The notes below the pieces were generated by a model. That model searched no databases. It saw nothing but the letters and a program-made list of their open reading frames with translations, and was not told the DNA's origin. A program made the position numbers and the translations under genes. Shown piece by piece: positions 12,179-23,245 of a stretch of DNA of 64,000 nt (position 1 is the first letter of the stretch; each line of letters begins with the position of its first letter). Source of the DNA: Aquarana catesbeiana (Eukaryota; Chordata; Amphibia; Anura; Ranidae); the NCBI RefSeq assembly GCF_042186555.1, contig NC_133325.1, forward strand, positions 757,003,128-757,067,127, in the 5' to 3' direction.

Positions 12179-13021
12179 AAACGTCAGGCGCCGCTCACGG
12201 CGGCGTGCCTCTGACTTCCGGGTTGGGGAGCTCATTTAGCGGCCCCATTCGGGACCGCTCAGTGAGTCTGTTTGGACACTCTATGCTGGACTGCTCTTCG
12301 GATCTCCCTCTCTCACGGGTCGGTAAGTCTGATGGCTATCCGGTCATGTCCCCTTACCCTTCCCCATCTGCAGGCTTGCTGGGATCTGTTATGGATGGAG
12401 GGATGCGTCCCTACCACCCCCACACCTTTTCCCTCGTTTCTGTGTGCACTTAGGGTTTTTCTCATTTATGTGCTGTCATTTCTTTCTCTTATCTATACAC
12501 TCCGGCCAGCCCTTGGCACCCCTCTCTCTGCACTCTTCATCTCTTTCCTTTTCTTTGGCTCCTTTACTCCCATCAACTACCGACCGTGTGAGAACTGATC
12601 CCTTATCCTTTGTATATTACATACTTGTTTGCCATTGGGGGTTTAATTTACTGTATATGGTCCTGCTTCATTGCACTTCCAAACCTGATTACTAAGCTTC
12701 TGCTTTCTTGGGGATCACCCTCAATGGTTTATCAATTATATATGACATCCTGATACACACAGCCCATGCACTATTACCGATTGGCTAATTATGTGGTGGG
12801 TGCTTACATCTTTGCTTGTTTCTACATTATTATACTTTTATCACTGGACGATTTGGTTTCCTTTTGCTTTCTCTCCCTTCCCTTCCCCACTGTCACCCCC
12901 CCTCCCCCCTTACCCCTCCTTCTAATTCCTTTCTTCCCCCCCCCTTCCATCTATGGTCTCTTCTCCCCCCCCCTTTTTTCCCCCTCCTTCCCTGCCCCTT
13001 CCCCTCTCCCCTCCCCCTTTT
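12179..13021. other. Spacer of the inverted-repeat element; pyrimidine-rich
   Basis: This is the non-palindromic middle of the 11385-13916 element. It has no protein-like frame. The adjoining inner ends of both arms are nearly pure purine (left arm, 12030-12180) or pyrimidine (right arm, 12880-13190), producing long proline-rich or glycine-rich open frames that I do not regard as genes. Confidence 0.6.
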
Positions 13022-13497
13022 TCCACTCCTCCGCCCCATTCCCTTTCCCTTCCTTTCCTTCCCCCCCTCCCCCCCTCTCCCATGCCCTTCCCTTCCTTGA
13101 TCTTCCCCATCCCTCCTTCCTCCCTTCACCGCCCTTTTCCTCCTTCTTCCTCCCCCTTCCCCTCCCCCCTCTTCCCCCCCCTCTTCCTCTCTTATTCTAT
13201 TTCTTTTTCTCTATCACCCCTCTGATTTCCAATCATGTCACCCGGGTGAGCACTCTCCCTACTCCTTTTGTTCACTGGTACTCACTTTTTGGTTATTACC
13301 TATCTAACCAGAACCTGTCCACAATTCCCCGTGTCCGCCTTGGGGGGATTTGTATGGGGTCCCACTTTCCCATTGAATTCGTCTGAGTTGGTGAGCCAGT
13401 TTTCTATCTTTTACTATTTTTGTATTGTGCTCATTATACTTTTTGCTGTGTAATTTTTAACCTTGTCTAAACCAAAGTTTATTAATTCTAGACCTAT

Positions 13498-13538
13498 CCC
13501 TCCTGAAGAAGCGGTTCTAACCGCGAAACTGGTTGAGG
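13498..13538 (+). ncRNA. Hammerhead-ribozyme-like motif, right arm
   Basis: The segment can fold as a type I hammerhead. CCTC before the core pairs with GAGG after it (stem I). The core CTGAAGA matches CUGANGA. GCGG pairs with CCGC (stem II). GAAA follows, then a minimal stem III of two pairs (AC..GT) with a two-base loop, then T as the residue before cleavage. Minimal stem III hammerheads are known in Penelope-like elements. One extra A between the core and stem II departs from the consensus, so activity is uncertain. Confidence 0.45.
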
Positions 13539-13929
13539 AAACAATTTTATATACCCCTCTGCACAAGAAACGTTATGTTTTTTTCCGTTTCCGTTAATGT
13601 TTATGTCAAGTGTGGTGTATGTAACTGATTTTAGTATGTTTCATATATGTACTATTTTGTAACAATGGTTTGCAATGTTTGTAATTATTAAAGTTTATAT
13701 ATTTTTTTACATATCCCTTTCTCTACTTTTATGTCATTAACAAATGCCGAGATAGTCCCAATTTCCAATCCATGGGGTGTCTGCGTGGCTAGGCAAGTGA
13801 CAGCAGCTGCTTCCACGCCTCCGCCTTCATTTCCTTCTAAGTTTATCCAATCGGGATGATGTCATTGATTTCTGATCTTTATATTCACTGACCTACCTGA
13901 GGCTATACTCTTTCTTCATAAAAACAGAG

Positions 13930-14175
13930 AGGATATCTTAAAGAAAAGGGATCATCAGAGGAACCAAAAGCGAAACTGTTTAACCCTCTCCACCCCATTT
14001 AACAATGAATTCGGTGAAATTAGGAAAATCTTTCATAGATATTTGCCCATTCTACATTCTGATGAGAAATGTGCCAATATCTTTGATGGGGAATGGGGTT
14101 AATGTAGTGTCCCCATCCTGAGTTGTTCTTTGTCCCCTAGCTTTTTTCATAGAGAGCCCCCTAAATCAATAACTT
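13930..14175 (+). pseudogene. Penelope-like element, second fragment
   Basis: After the insertion the coding trace resumes: KNREDILKKRDHQRN, TPFNNEFGEIRKIFHRYLPI and, with a frame change, LAFFIESPLN. This matches the order of the region following the reverse transcriptase in Penelope-like proteins (a basic segment, then T-FN-----I-KI---HLPIL). It ends where the 14175 repeat begins. With the fragment at 10876-11384 it forms one element split by a later insertion. Confidence 0.65.
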
Positions 14176-15560
14176 GTGTAGCAAGGTCTCCGGGGCCCCA
14201 GAGGCCTAATGGTGACCTCAAGGGTTAGGGAAAGCTGACATCCTTCCTTGTAGAGTGGGTTACCAGGCATGGTGGGTGTGATGCAAGAAGAAATGATGGG
14301 CGCCAGTTACTTTTGAATAAGAACAAGAGATTTATTGTCTCTTAACAGAACTGTGGGAGAGGGGGTTAGGGCCAGGACACCCTTGAGTAGATGCAATGAT
14401 AATTGGCAGACTCCGAGACTTCTATAGGTAGACAGCTATACAGTGGAAGGCCTCCAGCCGGATAACACTTCTGTATAGGTCGGACTGCTGTCTCCTATGG
14501 CAACTAATCTTGCAACAGTCACTAAAGGAAGTTGTACATAACTCTTGGTAACACTGAACAGTCTTTTACTTATCTCACAGTATCCCACTGTAGATCTTCA
14601 CTGACTGAACTCCCAGTCTCTCACTAGACTTCCAGATCCCAGTCGTCACTGGATCTCCTGAGCTCTTCCACAGCTATCCTGCTGTATACTCCTCAAGCGT
14701 CACCCCCGCTATCCTGCTGGGTCCCTGGCTTGGTACTTGCTGATGCTTTCCTACTTCATTGTCCCCAGCCGGTGAGAAGACTGCTCTCGTACTTGCTTCA
14801 GCTTACGCACAGTAGTCTTCGGTAGTAAGATGGATGGCACCTTAGTGGCGACAGCTTCCTTTCTACCACTGACCACAACTGGTTCCCAGTCCGGCTGAAC
14901 CTTCTCAACTCGGTTGGACTCCAATCCTGCAATCCTATGCTGCTTCTCCTGGATAGGCTCTCAGATAGCCTAGCAGCCAGATGTCCTCGGGAGAGGACTT
15001 AGGTTTCTGGCCTAGCAGCCCGGGGCAGTACGACACACGTCAACCCAGACAGCTGTCCAGGTGGCACAGAACCCCGATCACCTGACTCCACCCAAATAAA
15101 TAGGCTCTCCCAGCAGGCCCAGCAGAACATTATCTTCAGGATACTCTATAGCATCCCCTTTACTGACACCTGTCCACTGACTCTTCTAGCTGAAGGGGGT
15201 GGCCCTCAATCGACAGACACAAATCTGTACTCCCAGCAGGCAGAATCAGAGCCGCCACCTCCCTCCTGGACTCTGCTCCCCGGCTCAACTAACTCTGAGC
15301 ACATGTGCCCGGGGTTTTAATACAGTATCCCAGCATGCAATGCAGCACTTTTCCTCTGACAATTGCCAGGACTGTAACAAAGCCTGTGCACTCACTTGCC
15401 AGGTCCCCTCCCACTATCCAATATGCATCCCTATTGGACCAGTGGGGGACAGTCAAACAAGCTGAGCTGCACCTGAGTGCAATGAGCAGACCTAACCAAT
15501 AGATCCTGCTCTCTGGTAGGCAGAGAGCACTCCAAGTTTTACCTGACCATCTTCCTAGTA
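14175..15560. repeat. Long dispersed repeat (LTR-sized), copy 1
   Basis: It is homologous over about 950 bp to 53958-55012. Shared blocks are tgtagcaaggtc at the start, ctgctgtctcctatggcaac (14487 and 54279), the tagcagccagatgt block (14965 and 54865) and ccaggtggcacagaac near the end. The copies diverge after about 15120 and 55012. It has no long reading frame. Size and the TG start are compatible with a solo LTR, but I cannot confirm the class. Confidence 0.6.
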
Positions 15561-16025
15561 AGCATAAAGATCAAAAACGATACTCTCTTCTAGTGCCTAC
15601 CTAGGAGGATTGGTCCTTGCCGGACTAATGTAACTATGCAAAAATATCCATAATCCATCCATACAGAAAAACCTTGAATTCAGCTAATATTTCTCTCTAT
15701 TCTGGTTTCTTTTATATACCATTCTGGTAATAAAAAATGTATAATTAAAAGTGAACCTGAATTTAAAAAGTAAAGATATGCAATACAAAACTGGCCAAAC
15801 ACATAGATTTTTTTAATTCTGTGCAGGTTGAACGCCAAAAATCTAGCTGATTTCTCCATACACGCTATGCAGTGCAGATAGACCATTCTCCCACTGCAGC
15901 TATTGTATTTTGACATCTGGCCCACGTCAGATGGAGCCACTGTTTGACTAAGAAAATGCTGACGCTGGTTCTGCGCAATGATTGTGTGGTACCTAACAAT
16001 GATTATGAAAAAGCTGCTGCCTCCA
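15561..16025. repeat. Old interspersed repeat fragment
   Basis: Part of this region (about 15790-15990) resembles 58010-58220: ccaaacacat, gctattgtatt(t/c)tgaca, tgtttaactgag or tgtttgactaag occur in the same order. Divergence is high and the family is unknown. Confidence 0.35.
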
Positions 16026-16029
16026 CTGA

Positions 16030-17045
16030 AAACAACCCCCAAAGTGGTGTTTGATAATAAAGGAATGTAGAGTGGGTGTGGCGCTGCTTTGTGGGATAAT
16101 GTATACCAATAAAGTAAATAAAAAAAATATTAGAAATTTGTGTAAATAAATGGCTCAGTGGGTTCCTAGATGATACTAAATACTGTATGTGCTCAGTGTT
16201 ATAAGTCATAAAATGTTAGTGTGTAACCGTTAAATTAAACATATACATATATACTGTAAAATAAATTGATGACCCTGTGTAAATTGATTGCCAGAACGAC
16301 CATAAAGAAAATAATAAAATATTAAAAGTGACAGGTGCTCTTTAGAGTGCTACAAACCATAAAATAAAACAGTTCATATGTGGTAAAATTTATAAGCATA
16401 AAAACAACAATTCATATGAAACAAAAGTGTGTACCAAAAAATGAATATATACGTACATGAACTCAAATATAGCACATAAATAAGTCCTTCTGTAGCTGAT
16501 AAAGTGACTGGTGCTATTTAAAGGTGATTTAAACCCGTGTATCAGAAAATTAAATAGAAATCCTCAAGACTGGTTTATTAGTAAGTTTATCAATAGCTCA
16601 TAAAGTGACAGGTGCTCTTTAAAGGTGCTCCAATGTTTTTTTTTAAATTAGTGCTTGATGCTAGTGTTTCAACTTGTGCTCCCCCTTTTGTACCTCACTC
16701 ACCACAGAGCTCTCCCCTCTAGGGGGTAGACATCATTCACAGTACACAGTGTCTGAAACAGCAGATCTCAGATCCACAGCCAATGTGATGTTGCTCTTTC
16801 CTTTAGCTTTCTTGCCCCATCATTTTTGCATGTGGCAATAGTAAAGGCAAGACCCCGTAGTGCAATACTGTATAACTTGTAAACAAATCCAAAATGCACT
16901 TACATCAAACCGGCATATAAACAACATAAGAACAAAGGAAGTCCGGGCCATGATGCGTTCCACAGACTTTAACCGGAAGTGATGCAATGACGCTGGTAGC
17001 TCTGACCTACGCGTTTCATCGGTACAACGTCATCAGGAGCCAATT
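16030..17045 (-). mobile_element. Penelope-like terminal region with internal repeats
   Basis: The block aaagtgacaggtgctcttta occurs at about 16326 and 16604, with a shorter variant near 16499. The right end carries, on the minus strand, CTGATGA followed by GAAACGCGTA, the same kind of motif as at 13498-13538. Such terminal regions with internal subrepeats fit Penelope-like elements, but no coding relic is attached here. Confidence 0.4.
17006..17040 (-). ncRNA. Hammerhead-like motif, third locus
   Basis: On the minus strand: CTGATGA (exact core), a 12-base segment, GAAAC, a 2-base loop, GT, then A. The minimal stem III pattern AC-NN-GT-H is the same as at 13498-13538. The middle stem pairs weakly (CG with CG) and stem I is poor, so this copy is probably inactive. 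Confidence 0.35.
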
Positions 17046-17159
17046 GGCCTATGTAGGCACCCATGAAAACGTGTGTGTAGGGGAGGGGGGCTCTAAAACA
17101 TTTTTTTTTCTTTTTATGTGTGTCTTTAAATGTTTTAAACTTCTTTTTTTTTAACATGA

Positions 17160-17985
17160 CTTTGTTGCTATGACATAGGGGGCTATTGGTCCCCTATGTG
17201 ATAGCATATAGGTAAGAGGGGTTTTTCTTTTATGAGGCATTCAGGGACTATTAGACACTGGAAGTCTCCTCTTTACTCCACTGGAGCTGATGGAACACAG
17301 ATCATGTTCCTCAGCCGCTTCCCCAGGTACTGGTTGACAGCTCATGCCCAAGAAGTAACGTCATACACGTCACTTTATGGTCTGTGCACATGAGAGAAGC
17401 TTAGTGGATGGAGGTTCACTGAGCTCCGGCTGCCCTTCCTAGTGACACCCACAAAGACTGCACCAGGCCCACAGGTGGGACAGCAGAAGTGACAGCCGGG
17501 TGAACATTTCTGGGGGCGGCTTACCACGGCGGTGGTTGTGGAGGTGATAGGTGGCTTCACAGCGGCTTGTGTCATTTCCACATGACAGCTGACAGTCGGC
17601 TTTACTAAATTGCACACACTCCCGGTCGGAGCAGTGTGTAACAAAGCACATGTCTGCAGATCGGTTAAAGGTCTAAATTCCCAGCAAGTGGCTGGGGATT
17701 AAGATTTTACCCCCCCCCCCCATGCTGCCACTGAAACAGTATATTTATGAGTTTTTAAAAGGGTAAAACATGGGAAAATACACATGTATTGCAAAGATGT
17801 GCTGAATAAGTTTTTTTTAATGTTGCCTAGACATACTCTTTACCGTGTAATCGGTAGATTCCGAACCTCCTCTGTCTTCATAGGCATAACGCAAATGCCG
17901 TTCTTGCCCCATTTCTTAAAATGTTCTGAATAGCATATATTTTCTACTAAGTCAATCCACCAATAATATGAGTGGCCTGATTTTC
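17160..17985. other. No gene recognised; short palindrome near 17175
   Basis: A 9-base stem around acatagggg / cccctatgt occurs near 17174-17202. The remainder is unremarkable. Confidence 0.4.
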
Positions 17986-17989
17986 TGTA

Positions 17990-18330
17990 AATGCCATAAA
18001 GAATTCAATTAGAAGAAACACAATTTAATCTCCGGGAGAAAACGTCCCAAGACTTACGCCAATAAATGTTGATAAGCTGTAGTAAATAGCTCAAGCAGAA
18101 GGCCAAAACTCACATTGTGATATTTCTGCTAATGCAAATTTGCTTTGAGTAATGTCGGCCCAGTAAATACAGTTGATTTGATCAGCTGCAATAATGCCTG
18201 AGAGGGAGATTAATTATTTTTACTAAATTACTTAAAGTTCTCTTCTCTTCAGGCGAAGCAGGAGAAACGTCAGCATGGCAATGGACCTAAATTATTCAGT
18301 TAGAAATTGATGATATTGGTTATTTTGTTA
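17990..18330. promoter_or_regulatory. Possible conserved noncoding element
   Basis: This block is free of recognisable repeats in a repeat-dense window. It is AT-rich without homopolymer decay. It contains an octamer (ATGCAAAT near 18133), several TAAT/ATTA cores (including ttaattatttt near 18210 and caattag near 18006) and no coding frame. That combination is typical of developmental enhancers but is not proof. Only cross-species alignment can settle it. Confidence 0.25.
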
Positions 18331-18759
18331 CTTTAACCACTGATTTTTTTTTTTTTATTACTGCTGATTCGTATTTTAAAGGGGATTTTCAGAAAATGTG
18401 ATGATCTCTTGTTTAGATACGCACATAGAAAGTACATTCACACATTTGTGATTTCACCAGGAGTGCAGTGTATTTCAGACATGGTTTATGAGAGTTACCA
18501 TCCATCCTTGTGAAAGGTATGTATGTATAGAAACAACACTAAATATGCAGCATGTAGGATCTTTTCAACATACAAAATTAAAGAGGACCTGAATTGTGGA
18601 AAAACTGTCCAAAAGAGACAGAGGGCAAAGGACCAATCTCAAATATTGCCTATTGACTCTCTGCGGTTGATATTTTTCCTTATTATCCTATTACTGCAGT
18701 GTATCTCGGTGTGGAGGCAGCCATTATGGTAGAGGCAAAACTTTGCATCCTTCTGTTAG

Positions 18760-19640
18760 TGTTGCCCTCGGCCTCCTAATAGCTGGTGATCAGACAACTG
18801 CAGAGAGGAGGAAGCATGGATGCACATTCCGTGACCACGTCCTGTTGTGATGAAACGACGTAGGGAGGAGGAGCTACGTCCCGACGACACCGCGATTCGA
18901 ACACCCGGAAGACACGGGTTGCCTTGGAGCCGGCCGGCTTTCCTGTGCGTTTTTATGCTACTGATTCTGTAAGTGCAATCTATATTTTTTATTCAATAAA
19001 ACGTTGGATTTTATGCTATGTGGAGCACTTTGTTTCTTTCATGGGGACACATCCTATCCATGGTGATGTGATTGGTGGAGAGAGTTCCTGGGTTCGGATG
19101 ACAAGTGCCTGTTGTACAGATCCCTGGCTGGGGTTGTAGCCATCCGCTCTTTCAGGTCTCCTACAACTAAGAGACCAATTTTTTCTGGTAAGAGGCAGCA
19201 GTTTTTGAGAGGTGGAGGTCTGTCTACGCACCTTATTTCACTACAGCAAGTTTTTGTTCCAGTATTCACTCAGCACTTGGGGACATTCATTATTTTGTTT
19301 TGCATGCGTGTTACAAAGCATGGACGGACTATAATTATTTCGTTTCTGTAGAGCCATGGACTTTTTTTGGGTTTTATAATTTTGTTTATATTCACACTGA
19401 TTATTTATTTTATATTTTGGCACAGATATATATTTGTCACATTATTATATTTTGCCTCAGTGTTTTGAGACATTCACTTGTTGTTTGCAATTTGTCACGC
19501 CTATTGAGTGCTTCACACTGACTAGCATTGAAATATTTGCTCAGTGATCACTACTTATCCTCATATTTTTATGAGGTTTTTGGGCACTTGTTTGTTGCCA
19601 CTCTCAGTTTTTTAGCGCAACTTTTTTGAATTTTATTAGA
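18760..19640. mobile_element. Possible Penelope-like terminal region, degraded
   Basis: Contains gatgaaacgacgta near 18849, followed by a polyadenylation-like aataaaacg and a long T-rich tail, resembling the 31480-31680 and 16030-17045 regions in texture. The hammerhead core itself is lost. Assignment is by resemblance only. Confidence 0.3.
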
Positions 19641-20400
19641 TGGATGCAAAGAATGAATGAAGCAGAAGCAGGGAGATCCTTGTACTGCAGGTCCACAGGT
19701 ACAGCTTCCTCTCCAGCCAGTGGGTTCTGTATCTTCCTGGCAAGCCCTGTCGTCTCATATAGGACTAAAATCAAAGGATCATAAGTCTTTGACTGCACTG
19801 TGCATTTCCAAGTTTTCAAACAGTCCAGAAACTAAACATAACACTGTTGCCAACAGCTGCTGACTATATATCTGTGTCCCTCTATTTCTGTTATTCAGCT
19901 AAGCTTTTAATTAAGAATAATAGTTGAAACCCTCTGCCTGCCCCCTTTTCATCCCCCTTACCCGTTTCACAGGGTTCTCTTAAATCATACCTGCCCAGGT
20001 GATTCAGCTTTGCCCCACAGCAATCCATTGTTCGGGTGTCAGAGCCTCCGTTCCACATCGCCATCTTAGTCCTCTTCAGCTGGCTGCCTCCCCTAGGTAG
20101 AGGCAGTCTGGCCCCTGATGACGTGGCAGCTCCACCGTCCTGGCCGCTCTGTGAATTGGCTCACACAGCCTCCTGGGATCTGTGACGAAGGTTATTTTAG
20201 GAGGATGCTGAAGCATGACACATCATTCAGACCTAGGCCAGAATGCAGGTGAAGGAGGTGGGACCACTGTAAAAAACGAAAAAACACAAAAACCACCCTC
20301 CCCCCAAAAAAATATTAATTCTATGGAGGTAGGGGCAAAACCAGAGACTACTAGTCATTTTGTAAACGTTACACTTTAACCCTCGCACCACTTAACCATA
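19641..20400. other. No gene recognised
   Basis: Mixed sequence. A possible exon frame at 19657-19863 lacks convincing splice sites, and no transposon ends are seen. Confidence 0.35.
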
Positions 20401-20402
20401 AT

Positions 20403-20766
20403 ATTGACCACCAATGTAAGGAACATTCTTCTCACTGATCACCAATGTAAGGAGCATTCTTCTCACTGATCACCAATGTAAGGAACATTCTTCCCACTGA
20501 CCACCAATTTAAGGAGCATTCTTCTCACTGATCACCAATGTAAGGAACATTCTTTCCACTGATCACCAATGTAAGGAACATTCTTCCCACTGATCACCAA
20601 TGTAAGGAACATTCTTCCCACTGATCACCAATGTAAGGACCATTCTTCCCACTGATCACCAATGTAAGGAGCATTCTTCCCACTGATCACCAATGTAAGG
20701 AACACTCTTCCCACTGATCACCAATGTAAGGGACATTCTTCCCACTGATCACCAATGTAAGGGACA
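20403..20766. repeat. 30-bp minisatellite, about 12 copies
   Basis: The unit is cactgatcaccaatgtaagg plus aacattcttc, with a few substitutions. The same motif occurs once inside the hAT-like MITE at 60535-60815 (gtaaggaccattcttcccac), so the array looks like an expansion of a transposon-internal segment. Confidence 0.9.
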
Positions 20767-20768
20767 GA

Positions 20769-21115
20769 GGCGTTGCTAGGGGGTGGCTATTGAGGCTATA
20801 GCCCCGAATCTGAGTCTCGGGGGGGTGTCTCTGGGGGTGTGTCTCGCGGTGTGTCTCTGGGGGTGTGTCTCGGGGGGGGTGTCTCGGGGGGGTGTCTCTG
20901 GGGGGGTTTGTCTCGGAGGTGTGTCTCTGGGGGTGTGTCTCGGGGGTGTGTCTCTGGGGGTGTGTCTCGGAGGTGTGTCTCTGGGGGTGTGTCTCGGGGG
21001 GTGTCTTTGGGGGGGTGTCTCGGGGGTGTGTCTCTGGGGGGGTGTCTCGGGGGGTGTCTCTGGGGGTGTGTCTCTGGTGGGTGTGTCTCTGGGGGTGTGT
21101 CCCTGGGACTTTGAC
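20769..21115. repeat. hAT left end followed by a GGGTGTGTCTC minisatellite
   Basis: The first 50 bases (cagaggcgttgctagggggt onward) are nearly identical to the left end of the hAT element at 46041. They run straight into an array of 10-20 bp units of the type gtgtctctgggg / gtgtctcggggg. No matching right terminus is seen, so the element is truncated. Confidence 0.75.
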
Positions 21116-21236
21116 ACACCTGGAAATGGTTTCACATCCATATAAAATGTATATTTATTGTGAATAATAATGATATATAGGGAATATTATCGATTTACTT
21201 CCTGATGTGGTTTTGTATTTCCCCCCTTTCATGCAG

Positions 21237-21392
21237 TGTCTCCGCCCCCCCAGAAGGTGAAGGACTTCCTCTCCTGGAGGTTCAGCTCTCTGATTCTGCA
21301 GATTTGTGACCACCAGAAGCAGATGGAATCCATTGTGTACTTTTTTGGTCAGCATCACCTGAGGCTGTCTGATTCATCATGGAGCCTGACAA
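21237..21392 (+). CDS. Candidate internal exon, gene not identified
   Basis: The acceptor is tttcatgcag after a pyrimidine tract of the form cccccctttc, and the donor is aa|gtatgg. The exon is 156 nt in phase 1-1 and open across its length, encoding text such as KVKDFLSWRFSSLILQIC and YFFGQHHLRLSD. It does not look like any transposase or reverse transcriptase, and the composition is exon-like in a repeat-rich area. The donor is weak. It does not join directly in frame to the candidate exon at 23753, so at least one exon would lie between them. I do not recognise the protein. Confidence 0.4.
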
Positions 21393-21399
21393 GTATGGA

Positions 21400-21540
21400 T
21401 GGGGGGGATACCAGGGGACATCGCTGAATCTCTGGGGGGGGGTGATACGAGGGGACATCGCTGAATCTCTGGGGGGGTGATACCAGGGGACATTGCAGAA
21501 TCTCTGGGGGGGATACCAGGGGACATCACTGAATCTCAGG
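21400..21540. repeat. 35-bp minisatellite, about four copies
   Basis: Unit around ataccaggggacatcgctga plus atctctgggggggg, beginning immediately after the candidate exon at 21237-21392. Confidence 0.85.
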
Positions 21541-22055
21541 GTTAATAGTACGTCCGCTGACACCAATGCTGGGGATTAATGGTGCGTCCGCTGACAGCAA
21601 TGCTGGGGGTTAATAGTGCGCCCGCTGACACCAATGCTGGGGGTTAATAGTGCGTCCGCTGACACCAATGCTGGGGGTTAATAGTGCGTCCGCTGACACC
21701 AATGCTGGGGGTTAATAGTGCGTCCGCTGACACCAATGCTGGGGATTAATAGTACATCCGCTGACACCAATGCTGGGTGTTAATAGTGCGTCCACTGACA
21801 CCAATGCTGGGGGTTAATAGTGCGTCCGCTGACACCAATGCCGGGGTTAATAGTGCGTCCGCTGACAGCAATGCCAGGGTTAATAGTGCGTCCGCTGACA
21901 GCAATGCTGAGGGTTAATTGAGCGTCCGCTGACAGCAATGCTGAGGGTTAATAGAGCGTCCGCTGACACCAATGCTGAGAGTTAATAGTGCGTCCGCTGA
22001 CACCAATGCTGAGGGTTAATAGAGCGTCCGCTGACACCAATGCCGGTCCCAGTAA
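21541..22055. repeat. 34-bp minisatellite, about 15 copies
   Basis: Unit gtgcgtccgctgacaccaat plus gctgggggttaata, with internal variants (accaatgcc, agcaatgct). Confidence 0.9.
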
Positions 22056-22059
22056 CTCC

Positions 22060-22980
22060 TCTGACATACACCTGGATGACAATCCCCCAACAAGCATAGC
22101 GCCCCCCATTGTTTTCCGTGCGTTGCCCTATGCCCCACAAGCCTGACAAAGTATCTCATGACGTGTTCCGCTTTGTTTTATTTCCCATGCATTTTGCCAC
22201 ATTTCTTGTAATGGGGTCTCACGTTTTGGGGGGGCATTTACAATAAATGGCACTACAAGCGTGAGGCAGATATTTTTGCGTGTTCCGGGATTGCGTGGAA
22301 ACGTGCATTTCTGTGCGCATTACCGGAACGCGCAGATGTGACCGGAAAATGATATGGTGGAAAGTTGTCACCGCGGCACGCCGTGTTCTGCCATATTTCC
22401 ATTTATATTCCTTTGTTCCCTGTTCCAATTTTTCCTTTTCCCCAAGTATGGGGCATGAGTGATTGTCCATACAGAGCAGGAGATCTATGGGGGAGGGGGG
22501 GTGGTCAGTAGATCAATAGAGCATATGACTGGAAGCAGGGGGCCAAGACAAGGGGGGGGAGGGTCACATGACCCAGGCATTATGCTCGGGGGCAGGGCAC
22601 AGGTGACAGGCTCCCTCTCCTAGCACCTCCCCCACAACATTACGTCATACTCCTTCGCCCCGCCCCTACCTATTCTGCTCCACCCACTCCTCAGTCTGAA
22701 TTCTCCTACACCGAGAGATTAGATGAGTCTCCTCCCACATAAAGTCCCTGGCTCCACCTCCTGCACAGGCTGATAGGTTCATGGAGCCTTCACTAACATG
22801 GCGGACCACCCACAAGTCCTGTTCCATTGAGCAGCAGTCGTTGGTTGCTAGAGATGCCGGCATGCCTAGCAACCAATGACTTCACGTGCCTGCTGTGTGC
22901 CCTGCAGCATATTTCTCTTGCCAGCTCCCACCTTCTGCCTGCCAGGCTATAGGGAGTTCTCCTACAGGTACACTGAGCTC
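22060..22980. other. Unassigned sequence between minisatellites
   Basis: It includes a GC-moderate block with an inverted pair, gcaatggttg-like (ttggttgctagagatgccgg / catgcctagcaaccaatgac, about 22840-22880). A segment 22912-22970 ends ctcctacag|gtacac and could be a short exon, but the support is weak. Confidence 0.3.
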
Positions 22981-22984
22981 TGTG

Positions 22985-23245
22985 ATGGGGCAACTGATCT
23001 ATGGGGGTACTCTGATGGAGGCAACTAATCTATGGGGGCACGATGATGAGGCAACTAATCTATGGGGGCAGTTTGATGGGGCAATTAATCTATGGGGACA
23101 CTGTAATGGGGCAACTGATCTATATATGTACTCTGATGGGTGCAGCTAATCTAAGAGGACATTCTGATGGGGTAACTGATCTATTGGGGCACTCTGATGG
23201 GGCAAGTGATTTGTGGAGGTACATGGATGGGGCCAACTGATTTAT
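22985..23245. repeat. 30-bp minisatellite, about nine copies
   Basis: Unit gatggggcaactgatctatg plus ggggcactct, imperfect. Confidence 0.85.

Larger units (their letters stand above)
11385..13916. mobile_element. Inverted-repeat retroelement inserted in the Penelope-like relic (13-bp target duplication)
   Basis: The insert is 2,532 bp and flanked by the same 13 bases, cataaaaacagag, at 11372-11384 and 13917-13929. It consists of two near-identical arms in opposite orientation (about 11387-12178 and 13022-13825), a spacer of about 0.84 kb and a roughly 90-bp unpaired tail at the right end. No reverse transcriptase is encoded inside. A 13-bp duplication excludes hAT, Tc1 and Harbinger and fits target-primed retrotransposition. 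PLE copies with terminal repeats in inverted orientation are known, so I infer a non-autonomous PLE. The same architecture recurs at 50464-53021. Confidence 0.75.

Noticed and set aside
12766..13386. 206-residue plus-strand frame
   Set aside because: Mostly a pyrimidine tract coding for Pro, Ser, Phe and Leu inside a mobile element.
18840..18870. Another hammerhead-like motif
   Set aside because: GAAAC is present but the CTGANGA core is lost (ctgttgtgatgaaac).
20776..21145. Overlapping 90-120 residue frames on both strands
   Set aside because: Products of the GTGTCTC minisatellite.
22912..22970. Short exon ending ctcctacag|gtacac
   Set aside because: The preceding acceptor is ordinary, the peptide is not recognisable and the donor overlaps the start of a minisatellite.
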